IMG/VR virus record: IMGVR_UViG_3300037795_000338
Location: 1 to 29,795 of that record
Strand: one strand, 5' to 3'
DNA: 29,795 nt
From: a virus
Shown here: positions 17,395-23,173 of the stretch, piece by piece
How the letters are laid out: the number at the start of each line of letters is the position of its first letter
Position numbering within the stretch: position 1 is the first letter of the stretch
Program-made: the position numbers and the translations under genes
Notes under the pieces: generated by a model
The model's input: the letters and a program-made list of their open reading frames with translations, nothing else
What the model was told of the DNA's origin: nothing
The model's database searches: none

Positions 17395-17468
17395 TGGTAA
17401 TCAAAGGGGGAGTCGAACCCCCTATGATAAAATTTAGAAGGGTAAACTGTCCTCTTCTTTTTTTGATT
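17395..17468 (-). other. tRNA 3'-half look-alike overlapping a gene end
   Basis: The minus strand has GGGGG-TTCGACT-CCCCC (17422-17406), a perfect T arm with a TTCGANT loop, then TTTGATT, A and CCA. AATCAAA at 17468-17462, inside the last codons of the DUF3127 gene, would pair with TTTGATT as a 7-bp acceptor stem at about tRNA distance (74 nt in all). The middle does not make proper D and anticodon arms; it folds as one hairpin (AGAAG(A)GG/CCCTTCT). It could be an attP-like tRNA remnant, a tRNA mimic or chance. Confidence 0.3.
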
Positions 17469-17772
17469 CTTGTTTTGGAGCCTCTTGACCTCCCTCAATT
17501 TTCCATCCTTGCAAGGTGTTGAAGTACTTAACGTCACCTGTTGGTGATGTCCACTCACGACCTCTCAGATTGAAAGACAGCTCGATCTCTTGACCTTCTA
17601 TCACATTATCAAGTAAACTGGTCTTGTCTTGTGTAAACTCAAAGCTAACGTACTGAGGATACTTGTCATCGCTGTTGTCAACCATAACCAACTCCCTCTT
17701 CGAGAACTTCTCACTCACACTCATCGTCTGTCCAACCTTGTGGACAAACCCCTTCATTTTAAAACTACTCAT
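17434..17772 (-). CDS. DUF3127-like, SSB-type ssDNA-binding protein
   Basis: 112 residues. The order matches the DUF3127 family of Bacteroidota: KMKGFVHKVG, FSKRELVMVD, KYPQYVSFEFTQDK, LDNVIEGQEIELSFNLRGREW, FNTLQGWKIE, then a charged tail ending EEDSLPF. The acidic tip resembles the SSB C-terminal DDLPF peptide that recruits replication proteins. It probably coats ssDNA during phage replication. It overlaps the next gene upstream by 4 bp and sits with an exonuclease, as in recombination cassettes. OB-fold assignment is by family. Confidence 0.88.
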   Translation of the reverse strand: MSSFKMKGFVHKVGQTMSVSEKFSKRELVMVDNSDDKYPQYVSFEFTQDKTSLLDNVIEGQEIELSFNLRGREWTSPTGDVKYFNTLQGWKIEGGQEAPKQESKKEEDSLPF

Positions 17773-18014
17773 AATTTATTTGATTTAATTAATAATTTTA
17801 ACAGAGCCACTATCTCTGCCCTCTTCCTCACCGTAGTTAAGACCACACTCTGATCAGGCCCAACTTCCTCCATGTCTTGATTTACGAATATCACAGCTTC
17901 TTTTACCTGCAAGTCTATAGTTATGCTTAGTGTGTCCTCGTACTTAAATTCATATTGGTCGATTAAGCTCTCAACGAAGCCCTGCTCTAGTAACCATTCT
18001 CTTGTTATGTCCAT
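17769..18014 (-). CDS. Small protein, unknown function
   Basis: 81 residues: MDITREWLLEQGFVESLIDQ, a strand-rich middle (LSITIDLQVKEAVIFVNQ) and a helical end. Similar short proteins occur in Bacteroidota phages without assigned function. It overlaps the DUF3127 gene by 4 bp and the exonuclease gene by 10 bp, so it is likely part of the recombination cassette. Confidence 0.75.
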   Translation of the reverse strand: MDITREWLLEQGFVESLIDQYEFKYEDTLSITIDLQVKEAVIFVNQDMEEVGPDQSVVLTTVRKRAEIVALLKLLIKSNKL

Positions 18015-18745
18015 CTTTGTCTGTATTTATTTGCGTAATCAATAGCTATCTCTAGACGCTTGTCTATCTTTTTTATGTCATCGTCAGTCAAAACAACTGG
18101 CACGATTACCTGTCTCATGTTGTCAGTAAGATCGTCCATGTAGTGCAAGCTGTCGCTATCACTCTCTGGTATCAACTCCTCTGGTGTGTTGACCAACATA
18201 TATGCAATGCGTCCTTGACTCCATTTCACTCCAGTAGTCTTTGTCAACATAAATAAGTAAAGTTTTACCTGCCACTCGTACTGTGAGTTACGTGCCTTCT
18301 CCAATGTCTTAGGAAAGGTCTTCTTCGACCAAGGGGACTTTATATCTATGACGACATTTGTCTTGTCATTAGCAATGTCTGGATGCCCAGTAAGTATGCC
18401 CTTGTAAGATAGACTTATATCAGACTTGGTGTGGTTGGTGAAGTTTAGCCTATTGTAAAGCTCTATGGAATCATTTTCTACCATTATGCCCTTTGTGGTC
18501 TCCCGACTACTGAACGATGGCTTGTATCCCCACAACTCCTCCTCAACAGCCTCCTCTATGAGGGTCTTGGCTCCAGTAGACAGCTCGTATGGAGCGTCAC
18601 GCTTTGCTATCAACTCGTCACGAAGTGTTGCCTGCTTGTCAGTTAACTTTATCTTGTCAAGTAAGCCATCAAGTGTCTCTTGCTGTTTGGCTGTAAGCCC
18701 AGCATCCCCTAAGAATAGGGGGTATGCTGATGAACACCTAAACAT
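18005..18745 (-). CDS. PD-(D/E)XK exonuclease, YqaJ/lambda-exo type
   Basis: 246 residues. After a helical N-terminus come KGIMVEND with E90, GHPD with D123, VIDIKSPWS with D134-I-K136, and YEWQVKLYLFML with Q159, the ordered motif set of YqaJ-like viral recombinase nucleases (the ExK glutamate is Asp here). It should resect double-stranded ends for single-strand annealing. Its neighbours (conserved 160-residue protein upstream, DUF3127 protein downstream) make a recombination cassette. Confidence 0.87.
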   Translation of the reverse strand: MFRCSSAYPLFLGDAGLTAKQQETLDGLLDKIKLTDKQATLRDELIAKRDAPYELSTGAKTLIEEAVEEELWGYKPSFSSRETTKGIMVENDSIELYNRLNFTNHTKSDISLSYKGILTGHPDIANDKTNVVIDIKSPWSKKTFPKTLEKARNSQYEWQVKLYLFMLTKTTGVKWSQGRIAYMLVNTPEELIPESDSDSLHYMDDLTDNMRQVIVPVVLTDDDIKKIDKRLEIAIDYANKYRQRWT

Positions 18746-19217
18746 CTTGAAATGATTTTAATTGGTCAGATGTTAGGCTGTACTGCTTCTGTATCTTCTC
18801 AATGGTAGTCGTTCCAGACTTGACAGCGTTTACAGCACTATCAAGCTTTTCGTCTGGCAGTTGAGGTAACTCCTTTTTAGGTAATGGACGAGTGCTGAAT
18901 CTAAGTGCATCGACCATGCCTTGAGGACTCTTTACCTTCTCAGTGCCTAAGACTATCTGCTTGCCAAGGTAGTCGTTGTGATCGAATGAGTTGAAGAATG
19001 TCTCAAGCCTCTTGAAGTTAGATCGGTTGCAAACCATTGGCTTGTCAAACTCTTTTAACTTTGCGAAGACCTTGTCCTCCCTACCCATCTCACCAACAAA
19101 AGTGTCTTGGAATATGCGTTCGATTGTTACTAATTTCGGCTCGTAATTGCCGTTGACCTCTAAGTCCCATGCTCCGAGGTACTTGTTGTCTTTCATTAAA
19201 TTTCTCCAGTGTGCCAT
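18738..19217 (-). CDS. Conserved phage protein of the recombination cassette
   Basis: 160 residues from ATG 19217: MAHWRNLMKDNKYLGAWDL, then KPMVCNRSNFKRLE, YLGKQIVLGTEKVKSPQG and ALRFSTRP. This pattern is familiar from phage proteins next to YqaJ-type exonucleases, though the role (possibly DNA-binding) is not established. A TTG start at 19229 is possible but overlaps the upstream gene by 8 bp. It overlaps the exonuclease by 8 bp. Confidence 0.8.
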   Translation of the reverse strand: MAHWRNLMKDNKYLGAWDLEVNGNYEPKLVTIERIFQDTFVGEMGREDKVFAKLKEFDKPMVCNRSNFKRLETFFNSFDHNDYLGKQIVLGTEKVKSPQGMVDALRFSTRPLPKKELPQLPDEKLDSAVNAVKSGTTTIEKIQKQYSLTSDQLKSFQDV

Positions 19218-19221
19218 AATT

Positions 19222-19602
19222 TTATACAAATTTATTTAACTTTTCTTTATAATCCAACAGTTTGTCAGTATTTTTTTTTATTCTTTGATCAATTGACTCC
19301 TTGTCATCAGAATATCGCATGCAGTGATGTAGCCAGTCAATACGCTCCTCTATAGTGTCTATGTTTACCTTTAGACAGCCAACATACCAACCGTGATTAG
19401 TGAAGTAAGTCCCTTGTGTATCGTTAATGAGTCTGTACTTCTCGCTGTTTGTCATGGTGTCGTGTATGACGATGCGACCATCTGACTCGTAACGCTCTAT
19501 CTTTACACCCATGTCAAGATACCATCTTGTCGTTGGGTTGTCTTCGTCTCCTGTCCAAAATAGGGAGACGGTTTTCTCTAGTTCTTCCCAAGCCTTAATC
19601 AT
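19222..19602 (-). CDS. Phage protein, unknown function
   Basis: 126 residues with several Trp residues (FWTGDEDNPTTRWYLDMG, YFTNHGWYVGCL, IDWLHHCMRYSDDKES) and a lysine-rich helical C-terminus. No family recognised. A 4-bp ATGA overlap couples it to the putative secreted protein upstream. Confidence 0.75.
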   Translation of the reverse strand: MIKAWEELEKTVSLFWTGDEDNPTTRWYLDMGVKIERYESDGRIVIHDTMTNSEKYRLINDTQGTYFTNHGWYVGCLKVNIDTIEERIDWLHHCMRYSDDKESIDQRIKKNTDKLLDYKEKLNKFV

Positions 19603-19973
19603 GGTAGGTATCCGTAGTTTAGTCCATCAACACTAAAGTAAAAGGTCTCCTCTCGTCTGTGTTCGAATAGGTAGATGTCGTAGTTACCCTCCTCGTTCTC
19701 CACAACAGCCATAGTTTTAACCTTAGTTGATGTCTCCCAACTACGGAAGAAAGGAACTGGACTCTTAGAGTTGAATATCATCGTGTCCAAGATGTAGTTG
19801 TTGTTGGTTAGAACGATGGTAACCATTGTTCGTATTATTCTTCTTGAATGATTCTTTAGAACACGAGTGTGTTCGTTAACCTTCTTGAAGTTCTTTTTGT
19901 TTGCTATCCATTGTGCATCAGCAACAAATGGAGCGGTCATCATAGCGACCGTTAAAATAATCGATTTATACAT
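19599..19973 (-). CDS. Putative exported protein with signal peptide
   Basis: 124 residues. K3, a hydrophobic core IILTVAMMTAPFV and an ADA-Q cleavage-like site at about 19-21 make a convincing Sec signal peptide. The mature part is basic, then strand-rich (TVDGLNY-like end, LFEHRREETFYFSVDGL). Export to the periplasm in a replication-region gene is unusual; superinfection exclusion or envelope modification could explain it. It lies directly after the 33-codon membrane gene (22-bp overlap). Confidence 0.72.
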   Translation of the reverse strand: MYKSIILTVAMMTAPFVADAQWIANKKNFKKVNEHTRVLKNHSRRIIRTMVTIVLTNNNYILDTMIFNSKSPVPFFRSWETSTKVKTMAVVENEEGNYDIYLFEHRREETFYFSVDGLNYGYLP

Positions 19974-20053
19974 AAGATTGAAATTATTAGTAAAACAAAT
20001 GATGCAGAAAATAGTACTGCTAAGAATAGAATTAATTTGATGGTATTTCCCAT
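19952..20053 (-). CDS. 33-residue single-span membrane protein
   Basis: ATG 20053, TAA 19952-19954. The product begins MGNTIKLILFLAVLFSASF and is hydrophobic to about residue 29, ending INRLF, so it should span the membrane once. It overlaps the upstream gene by 22 bp and the exported-protein gene by 22 bp. The pairing with an exported protein hints at a shared envelope function. It is the second 33-codon membrane gene in the block; the two are not obviously related in sequence. Confidence 0.5.
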   Translation of the reverse strand: MGNTIKLILFLAVLFSASFVLLIISILCINRLF

Positions 20054-20202
20054 ATGTTTATATTTATTTGGACAACTGACTCCTCGTATTTTATTATGGT
20101 CACTCCAAGCATAGATGACAGTATATCTATCGTCTCGTCTATGTCGTTTGTCGTTACCCTTATAACGTCATCGTTGTCGGTTGTTACGTTATATGTTTTC
20201 AT
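20032..20202 (-). CDS. Small acidic protein of 56 residues
   Basis: ATG 20202, TAA 20032-20034. The product starts MKTYNVTTDNDDVIRVTTND and has alternating hydrophobic residues (VTIIKYEESVVQININIWEI), so a small beta fold is likely. No family recognised. Overlaps on both sides (13-bp and 22-bp) fit the local gene chain. Confidence 0.6.
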   Translation of the reverse strand: MKTYNVTTDNDDVIRVTTNDIDETIDILSSMLGVTIIKYEESVVQININIWEIPSN

Positions 20203-20269
20203 TTTTTGCTTTTAGTATTTGCATGTATAACTCCCAATTGAAGTTAGTCCACCATCGATAGTTTTTCAT
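20189..20269 (-). CDS. Candidate 26-residue peptide
   Basis: ATG 20269, TAA 20189-20191, overlapping the neighbouring genes by 26 and 14 bp. It starts MKNYRWWTNFNWELYMQIL, unusually rich in Trp and Tyr, which is unlikely for a random frame. It fills the only gap between the genes at 20244 and 20202. Short length keeps confidence low. Confidence 0.4.
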   Translation of the reverse strand: MKNYRWWTNFNWELYMQILKAKNENI

Positions 20270-20474
20270 CTTTTATTTTTTTAATTGTTGCACATATTTC
20301 ATAGTACTCTAAATCCATAGCACAATCAGACAACTCATCAAGCATATTAACGAAGCTATCGTGCTGGCTTTTTTTGTACGTGGAAATAAGTATATTAAAC
20401 CTATCCTCGTAGGTCATGTCTTTTAAACTCTCCATAGTCTTTACGAAAAGTTCTTTGAAAATTTGTTGTATCAT
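20244..20474 (-). CDS. Small helical protein, unknown function
   Basis: 76 residues, helical, starting MIQQIFKELFVKTMESLKDM and with MLDELSDCAMDLEYYEICATIKKIKDEKL at the C-terminus, reminiscent of the paired helices of UvrB/C-type interaction motifs, though that is only a resemblance. An internal ATG at M14 is an alternative start. It is the first gene downstream of the repeat array at 20521-20791, which may contain its promoter. Confidence 0.7.
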   Translation of the reverse strand: MIQQIFKELFVKTMESLKDMTYEDRFNILISTYKKSQHDSFVNMLDELSDCAMDLEYYEICATIKKIKDEKLSMVD

Positions 20475-20520
20475 AGTATGTTAGTAAATTTAATTATTAT
20501 TTCTTCAGTCAATCGGGTTT

Positions 20521-20791
20521 GTGTTGACTTTTGGGGTTTTGTGTTGACTTTATTACGACTTTGTGTTAACTTTTTCTAGTATCTATAAAGGAAGTGTTAA
20601 CTTTACAACTTTTTTTTAATTTTCAAGAAATATATATAAATAACTTTATAGTAGTAGTATATAAAAATATTTCACCACCATGGTGGAAAAGTCGTAAAGT
20701 TAACACAAAAATGGTTAAGTGATTGATATTGCGTTAGTTAGGTCTAAAAAAGTCGACACAAAGTTAACACAAAGTCAACACAGGTTAACAC
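20521..20791 (+). repeat. Inverted array of nine GTGTTRACTTT elements, candidate origin
   Basis: Forward copies start at 20521, 20541, 20563 and 20594. Inverted copies (AAAGTYAACAC) lie at 20696-20706, 20749-20759 (one mismatch), 20760-20770, 20771-20781 and 20781-20791 (diverged). The last four are spaced 10-11 bp, one helical turn. Between the halves is an AT-rich core (20605-20674) with A/T runs and a perfect 12-bp palindrome CCACCATGGTGG at 20675-20686. This is the layout of an iteron origin or a dense operator. The last copy overlaps the end codons of the next gene. Apart from the array I see no gene in this gap. Confidence 0.8.
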
Positions 20792-21273
20792 AAACCATTT
20801 ATAACACTCTCTATGTAGCTGATTCTCTGAGTCATAGTGCCAGTTAATTGAAGCGTTGGTAGAGAAGTCACAATCATCGTTGAGGTGTCTACCATAGGAT
20901 GCTCGTTAGTCATCGCATGACGTAGTGCCGAACGCTTGTCTTTGTGGCATGTTAATACGGATAGCTTTAGTACCTCACCATCGAAATCACCGAACATCAT
21001 GTCGGCTGTCATTCCGTTCTGTCGGACGAATGCCCGAACACTTGCCTCAATGTCCTCGAGAGATAGGCAGATGTAATTGTTCGTCCGATCAAGTGTGGTG
21101 TATCTTGATGTGTAGTTTAACGATGCCGTAGCCTTCTTGTCATCATTGACTGACTGGCTGAATTTAATTAAGTTTATCATGTATTCTGCGTATTTGGTTA
21201 GTAATGTGTCTATTCCCTTTCCGTTTGTGACGTGTGTGCCACATGTCTTTTGGATGAATTGTCTTGGTGTCAT
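20785..21273 (-). CDS. Unknown protein of 162 residues
   Basis: MTPRQFIQKTCGTHVTNGKG, then mixed helix/strand with DRTNNYICLSLEDIEASVRAFVR and Thr-rich stretches. No recognised motif. Its stop codon TAA is inside the last inverted element of the repeat array, so the array's edge is coding. If the array is an origin or operator, this adjacent gene could encode a factor acting on it, but nothing in the sequence shows DNA binding. It is the distal gene of the ribozyme-bearing operon. Confidence 0.75.
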   Translation of the reverse strand: MTPRQFIQKTCGTHVTNGKGIDTLLTKYAEYMINLIKFSQSVNDDKKATASLNYTSRYTTLDRTNNYICLSLEDIEASVRAFVRQNGMTADMMFGDFDGEVLKLSVLTCHKDKRSALRHAMTNEHPMVDTSTMIVTSLPTLQLTGTMTQRISYIESVINGLC

Positions 21274-21276
21274 TTG

Positions 21277-21492
21277 TTACATTTCAATTCCATACTCTAT
21301 TGCTCTCATTTCATCTATGTCGCCATCATTGGTTAGTATCCCGACCTCAATTAATCGGGATGCCATCCGTCCGTAATGACCTTGTAACGACCATGCGTTA
21401 CCATTTTTTACAAGTTCAGCGAACATGTATACCATCTCTGCACCATCAAGCATTCCGCTCTCGTATGCGATTATTCTGTCTATCGTGTCCAT
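21277..21492 (-). CDS. Conserved small phage/mobile-element protein
   Basis: 71 residues: MDTIDRIIAYESGMLDGAE, then NAWSLQGHYGRMASRLIEVG. The DTIDRIIAYE opening and SLQGHYGR motif are shared by a widespread small protein family of phages and mobile elements with no known function (recognised, not searched). The start is fixed by the conserved leader ending at 21493. It ends three bases before the next ATG. Confidence 0.82.
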   Translation of the reverse strand: MDTIDRIIAYESGMLDGAEMVYMFAELVKNGNAWSLQGHYGRMASRLIEVGILTNDGDIDEMRAIEYGIEM

Positions 21493-21514
21493 AAGTTCTA
21501 GGTTTTATAGGTTA
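21493..21514 (-). promoter_or_regulatory. Conserved leader, type 1 (AAACCTAGAACTT-ATG)
   Basis: The minus strand reads TAACCTATAAAACCTAGAAC then TT and the start codon. The upstream gene's last codons and stop (AAC CTA TAA) are part of it. No ribozyme here. Confidence 0.7.
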
Positions 21515-21642
21515 CAAAAAAAATCTTCCTCAACAAATATTGTCGAGCTGAATTTATCTTTTAATTGGTCGATTGTCATACCATCTCTGTCGGATAATTC
21601 AAGCAACTCGTCTTGGGTCAATTGGTCTATTGTTCTGTACAT
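21505..21642 (-). CDS. Small acidic protein of 45 residues
   Basis: ATG 21642, TAA 21505-21507. It starts MYRTIDQLTQDELLELSDRD and ends VEEDFFCNL. The TIDQL/LKDKF pattern looks like a short helical pair. It lies exactly between two copies of the conserved leader, and its last three codons form part of the next leader. Function unknown. Confidence 0.65.
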   Translation of the reverse strand: MYRTIDQLTQDELLELSDRDGMTIDQLKDKFSSTIFVEEDFFCNL

Positions 21643-21665
21643 GGTTCTAGGTTTTAAAATGTTAG
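21643..21665 (-). promoter_or_regulatory. Conserved leader, type 1, no ribozyme
   Basis: Minus strand CTAACATTTTAAAACCTAGA followed by ACC and ATG. The TAA is the stop of the upstream gene, so stop and leader are fused. Confidence 0.65.
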
Positions 21666-21878
21666 TTTATCAAATTCTTGGTACATGTCTGTATACTCCA
21701 AAGGGAATCTATCTTTCAATGCTTGGAGTATCATGTAATTGTCGTAGTAGTCCTCTCCATCTCTTTCTGCATTTACGATTGGTTGGATGACCTCAGCGAT
21801 TTGGTCGTCTTCTAAGGTAGTCAATAGGTAGAAGTCCTCTTCTGACCATGCTGATGTGTTGATTCTAATTACTCTCAT
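21654..21878 (-). CDS. Small phage protein, unknown function
   Basis: 74 residues: MRVIRINTSAWSEEDFYLLT, then acidic and aromatic (EDYYDNYMILQALKDRFPLEYTDMYQEF). Similar small proteins occur in Bacteroidota phages and conjugative elements as hypotheticals. It is the first gene after hammerhead A; predicted cleavage would leave 24 nt before its ATG. Confidence 0.78.
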   Translation of the reverse strand: MRVIRINTSAWSEEDFYLLTTLEDDQIAEVIQPIVNAERDGEDYYDNYMILQALKDRFPLEYTDMYQEFDKLTF

Positions 21879-21901
21879 AAGTTCTAGGTTTTATTGGTTA
21901 A
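21879..21901 (-). promoter_or_regulatory. Conserved leader, type 1, released by hammerhead A
   Basis: Minus strand TTAACCAATAAAACCTAGAA then CTT-ATG. TTAACC is stem I of the ribozyme; the rest would be the free 5' leader after cleavage. Confidence 0.75.
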
Positions 21902-21952
21902 GACAGCACCTTGTGAGTGCTGTTTCGATTATTTAAATCTCGTCAGTCAACC
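21896..21952 (-). ncRNA. Hammerhead ribozyme A (type I)
   Basis: On the minus strand: GGTTGA (stem I), CTGACGA core (21946-21940), hairpin II GATT/AATC with loop TAAAT, GAAA (21926-21923), hairpin III of 7 bp including A15.1-U16.1 with loop TCACAAG, G-U-C at the cleavage position (C17 = 21902), then TTAACC closing stem I (one G.U pair). All invariant core residues are present. The upstream gene's stop codon TGA (21945-21943) is inside the core. Cleavage is predicted between 21902 and 21901. Confidence 0.85.
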
Positions 21953-22203
21953 TTGCAATCACCAATGAATAGCTTGCCATCTTTGAATGATGGTTGATAC
22001 TCACTATGAATATCTGCTGTCATATCATGTGTATCATGAAACCCACTGTAGCTAGCTAACTTTAATTCATGAGATACAACTATCACCTCTGCCTCGTCAC
22101 CATAGAATGGATGCTCGAAGAATTCGATTTCTTGACCTTGGTCGTTAATCATTTTGCCGTAGCTTGTAGGCTCTTGAGCCATTAATTTTTTGTAGTTTAA
22201 CAT
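21943..22203 (-). CDS. Conserved small phage protein, unknown function
   Basis: 86 residues: MLNYKKLMAQEPTSYGKMIN, then GQEIEFFEHPFYGDEAEVIVV, a strand-rich protein ending GKLFIGDCKVD. I recognise the KLMAQEPTSYGKM...EFFEHP pattern from small proteins of Bacteroidota phages; no function known. Its last codon and stop are read through hammerhead A (stem I and core), so ribosomes finishing this gene would unfold the ribozyme. Confidence 0.8.
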   Translation of the reverse strand: MLNYKKLMAQEPTSYGKMINDQGQEIEFFEHPFYGDEAEVIVVSHELKLASYSGFHDTHDMTADIHSEYQPSFKDGKLFIGDCKVD

Positions 22204-22226
22204 AAGTTCTAGGTTTTTATTGGTTA
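22204..22226 (-). promoter_or_regulatory. Conserved leader, type 1, no ribozyme
   Basis: Minus strand TAACCAATAAAAACCTAGAA then CTT-ATG. It overlaps the last codons (AAC CAA TAA) of the upstream gene. Confidence 0.7.
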
Positions 22227-22441
22227 TTAAATTGTTCGTTAGTTCCCTTATCGTGTATTATTGTTCGTAGTTCAAGGAAGTAGTTTATGTCATAGTCATT
22301 TGCTGTCATAAGCAATTGCCTGAGCATTTGGTCTTCCATACCAACACCTCTTAATATAAATTCCATTGTTTCTCCATCAACGTCCATTTCTCTTAAGTAC
22401 TCGATGATGTGATTTGCCGTTTGCATTTGATTGTTGTCCAT
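22217..22441 (-). CDS. Small phage protein, unknown function
   Basis: 74 residues, helical: MDNNQMQTANHIIEYLREMD, then GETMEFILRGVGMEDQMLRQLL. A short conserved-looking phage protein; no motif. Start fixed by the leader at 22442-22465, just downstream of hammerhead B. Its C-terminal NNQ and stop coincide with the next leader, suggesting that the leader's sequence constrains the protein end. Confidence 0.78.
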   Translation of the reverse strand: MDNNQMQTANHIIEYLREMDVDGETMEFILRGVGMEDQMLRQLLMTANDYDINYFLELRTIIHDKGTNEQFNNQ

Positions 22442-22465
22442 AATTTCTAGGTTTTAATTGGTTAA
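22442..22465 (-). promoter_or_regulatory. Conserved leader, type 1, released by hammerhead B
   Basis: Minus strand TTAACCAATTAAAACCTAGA then AATT-ATG, starting exactly at the predicted cleavage point. Confidence 0.75.
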
Positions 22466-22516
22466 GACGGCACATCTCTATGCCGTTTCGGATATTAAAT
22501 CCATCGTCAGTTAACC
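22460..22516 (-). ncRNA. Hammerhead ribozyme B (type I, one extra base)
   Basis: GGTTAA, CTGACGA, one extra T, hairpin II GGAT/ATCC, GAAA, hairpin III ACGGCA/TGCCGT with an 8-nt loop, GUC, then TTAACC. Stem I is a perfect 6 bp. The T between core and stem II departs from consensus and might slow it. The stop TAA of the upstream gene (22513-22511) is the last half of the 5' stem I strand. Cleavage predicted between 22466 and 22465. Confidence 0.75.
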
Positions 22517-22738
22517 TTGGTGAAACATGCTCTTCTTGAATCTAATCAAGTGACCCTCCTCGTACTTGAGTAGATCATCTAGCTTGTCTCTGTCAACAGA
22601 TATTATTCCGTGTATCGGATGCTTGATGTCGTTGATGCCAACAAACTGCTTGTTACGAATCAATTGCTCTCTGATTGTCAATTGTCTGATAGTGCCTTCC
22701 GTCTTGTGGAAGCCTACGTTGTTCATTCTCTTTTCCAT
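22511..22738 (-). CDS. Small basic phage protein, unknown function
   Basis: 75 residues: MEKRMNNVGFHKTEGTIRQL, then REQLIRNKQFVGINDIKHP, basic overall. M5 is an alternative start, but TAGAAATT-ATG before M1 resembles the conserved leader end, and the TAG is the upstream stop. The gene ends GGT TAA inside stem I of hammerhead B. Confidence 0.75.
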   Translation of the reverse strand: MEKRMNNVGFHKTEGTIRQLTIREQLIRNKQFVGINDIKHPIHGIISVDRDKLDDLLKYEEGHLIRFKKSMFHQG

Positions 22739-22743
22739 AATTT

Positions 22744-22884
22744 CTATTTGTTATATACCTCGTCTAATTGGTAGCCGTAACGCTTCTGCATGTAAGCTAC
22801 ATAGTTACTGAAATGTTGTTCGCTATCAAATTCCTTCGTGATGATTATCTGCTCTCTACGATGGTTAAAAAATACTAGTATCAT
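22744..22884 (-). CDS. Small basic protein of 46 residues
   Basis: ATG 22884 overlaps the upstream TGA as ATGA; TAG at 22744-22746 is five bases from the next ATG. The product starts MILVFFNHRREQIIITKEFD and has YVAYMQKRYGYQL near its end. Looks like a real small soluble protein; no family recognised. Confidence 0.65.
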   Translation of the reverse strand: MILVFFNHRREQIIITKEFDSEQHFSNYVAYMQKRYGYQLDEVYNK

Positions 22885-22991
22885 CGTGATGTGAATGGAA
22901 TTAATAATCTCTTAGTCTTAACTAATGTTCCGTTTAGAAAGAATCCCCATACCTCGAAGTTCCCCTCAATCTTTAAAATTTTTGTACTCAT
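22881..22991 (-). CDS. Small protein of 36 residues
   Basis: ATG 22991, TGA 22881-22883. The product starts MSTKILKIEGNFEVWGFFLN and has a basic stretch KTKRLL, suggesting two or three beta strands. Its start is preceded by a type 2 leader released by hammerhead C. ATGA overlap with the next gene. Function unknown. Confidence 0.6.
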   Translation of the reverse strand: MSTKILKIEGNFEVWGFFLNGTLVKTKRLLIPFTSR

Positions 22992-23014
22992 GGCTATTAA
23001 ATTTAATTGGTTAA
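22992..23014 (-). promoter_or_regulatory. Conserved leader, type 2, released by hammerhead C
   Basis: Minus strand TTAACCAATTAAATTTAATA then GCC-ATG. It shares TTAACCAAT with type 1 leaders but differs near the start codon. Confidence 0.75.
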
Positions 23015-23060
23015 TACGGCCCGAAGGCCGTTTCGTCTAGCTAAGACTCATCAGTTAACC
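23009..23060 (-). ncRNA. Hammerhead ribozyme C (type I)
   Basis: GGTTAA, CTGATGA, hairpin II GTCT/AGAC with loop TAGCT, GAAA, hairpin III ACGGCC/GGCCGT with tetraloop TTCG, A at the cleavage position (GUA, 23015), then TTAACC. A complete consensus match in 52 nt. The upstream membrane gene ends TAG with its G as the first base of stem I (23060). Cleavage predicted between 23015 and 23014. Confidence 0.87.
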
Positions 23061-23173
23061 TATATGTATATCGGTGGAATGTTTTCCGATACAAGTTGAT
23101 ACACGGCATATCCAATACCGAAAAACAAGCTAACTACAAGACTGCTTGTCCATAATACAAATACTACTTTCAT
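23060..23173 (-). CDS. 37-residue single-span membrane protein
   Basis: ATG 23173, TAG 23060-23062. The product starts MKVVFVLWTSSLVVSLFFGI and is hydrophobic to about residue 28, then SENIPPIYI: one transmembrane helix or a signal anchor. It is bracketed by hammerheads D and C, so it would become a monocistronic mRNA if both cleave. Function unknown. Confidence 0.65.
   Translation of the reverse strand: MKVVFVLWTSSLVVSLFFGIGYAVYQLVSENIPPIYI

Noticed and set aside
17355-17558. 67-codon minus frame across the tRNA-like element
   Set aside because: It runs out of frame through the DUF3127 gene's end, and no neighbour junction supports it.
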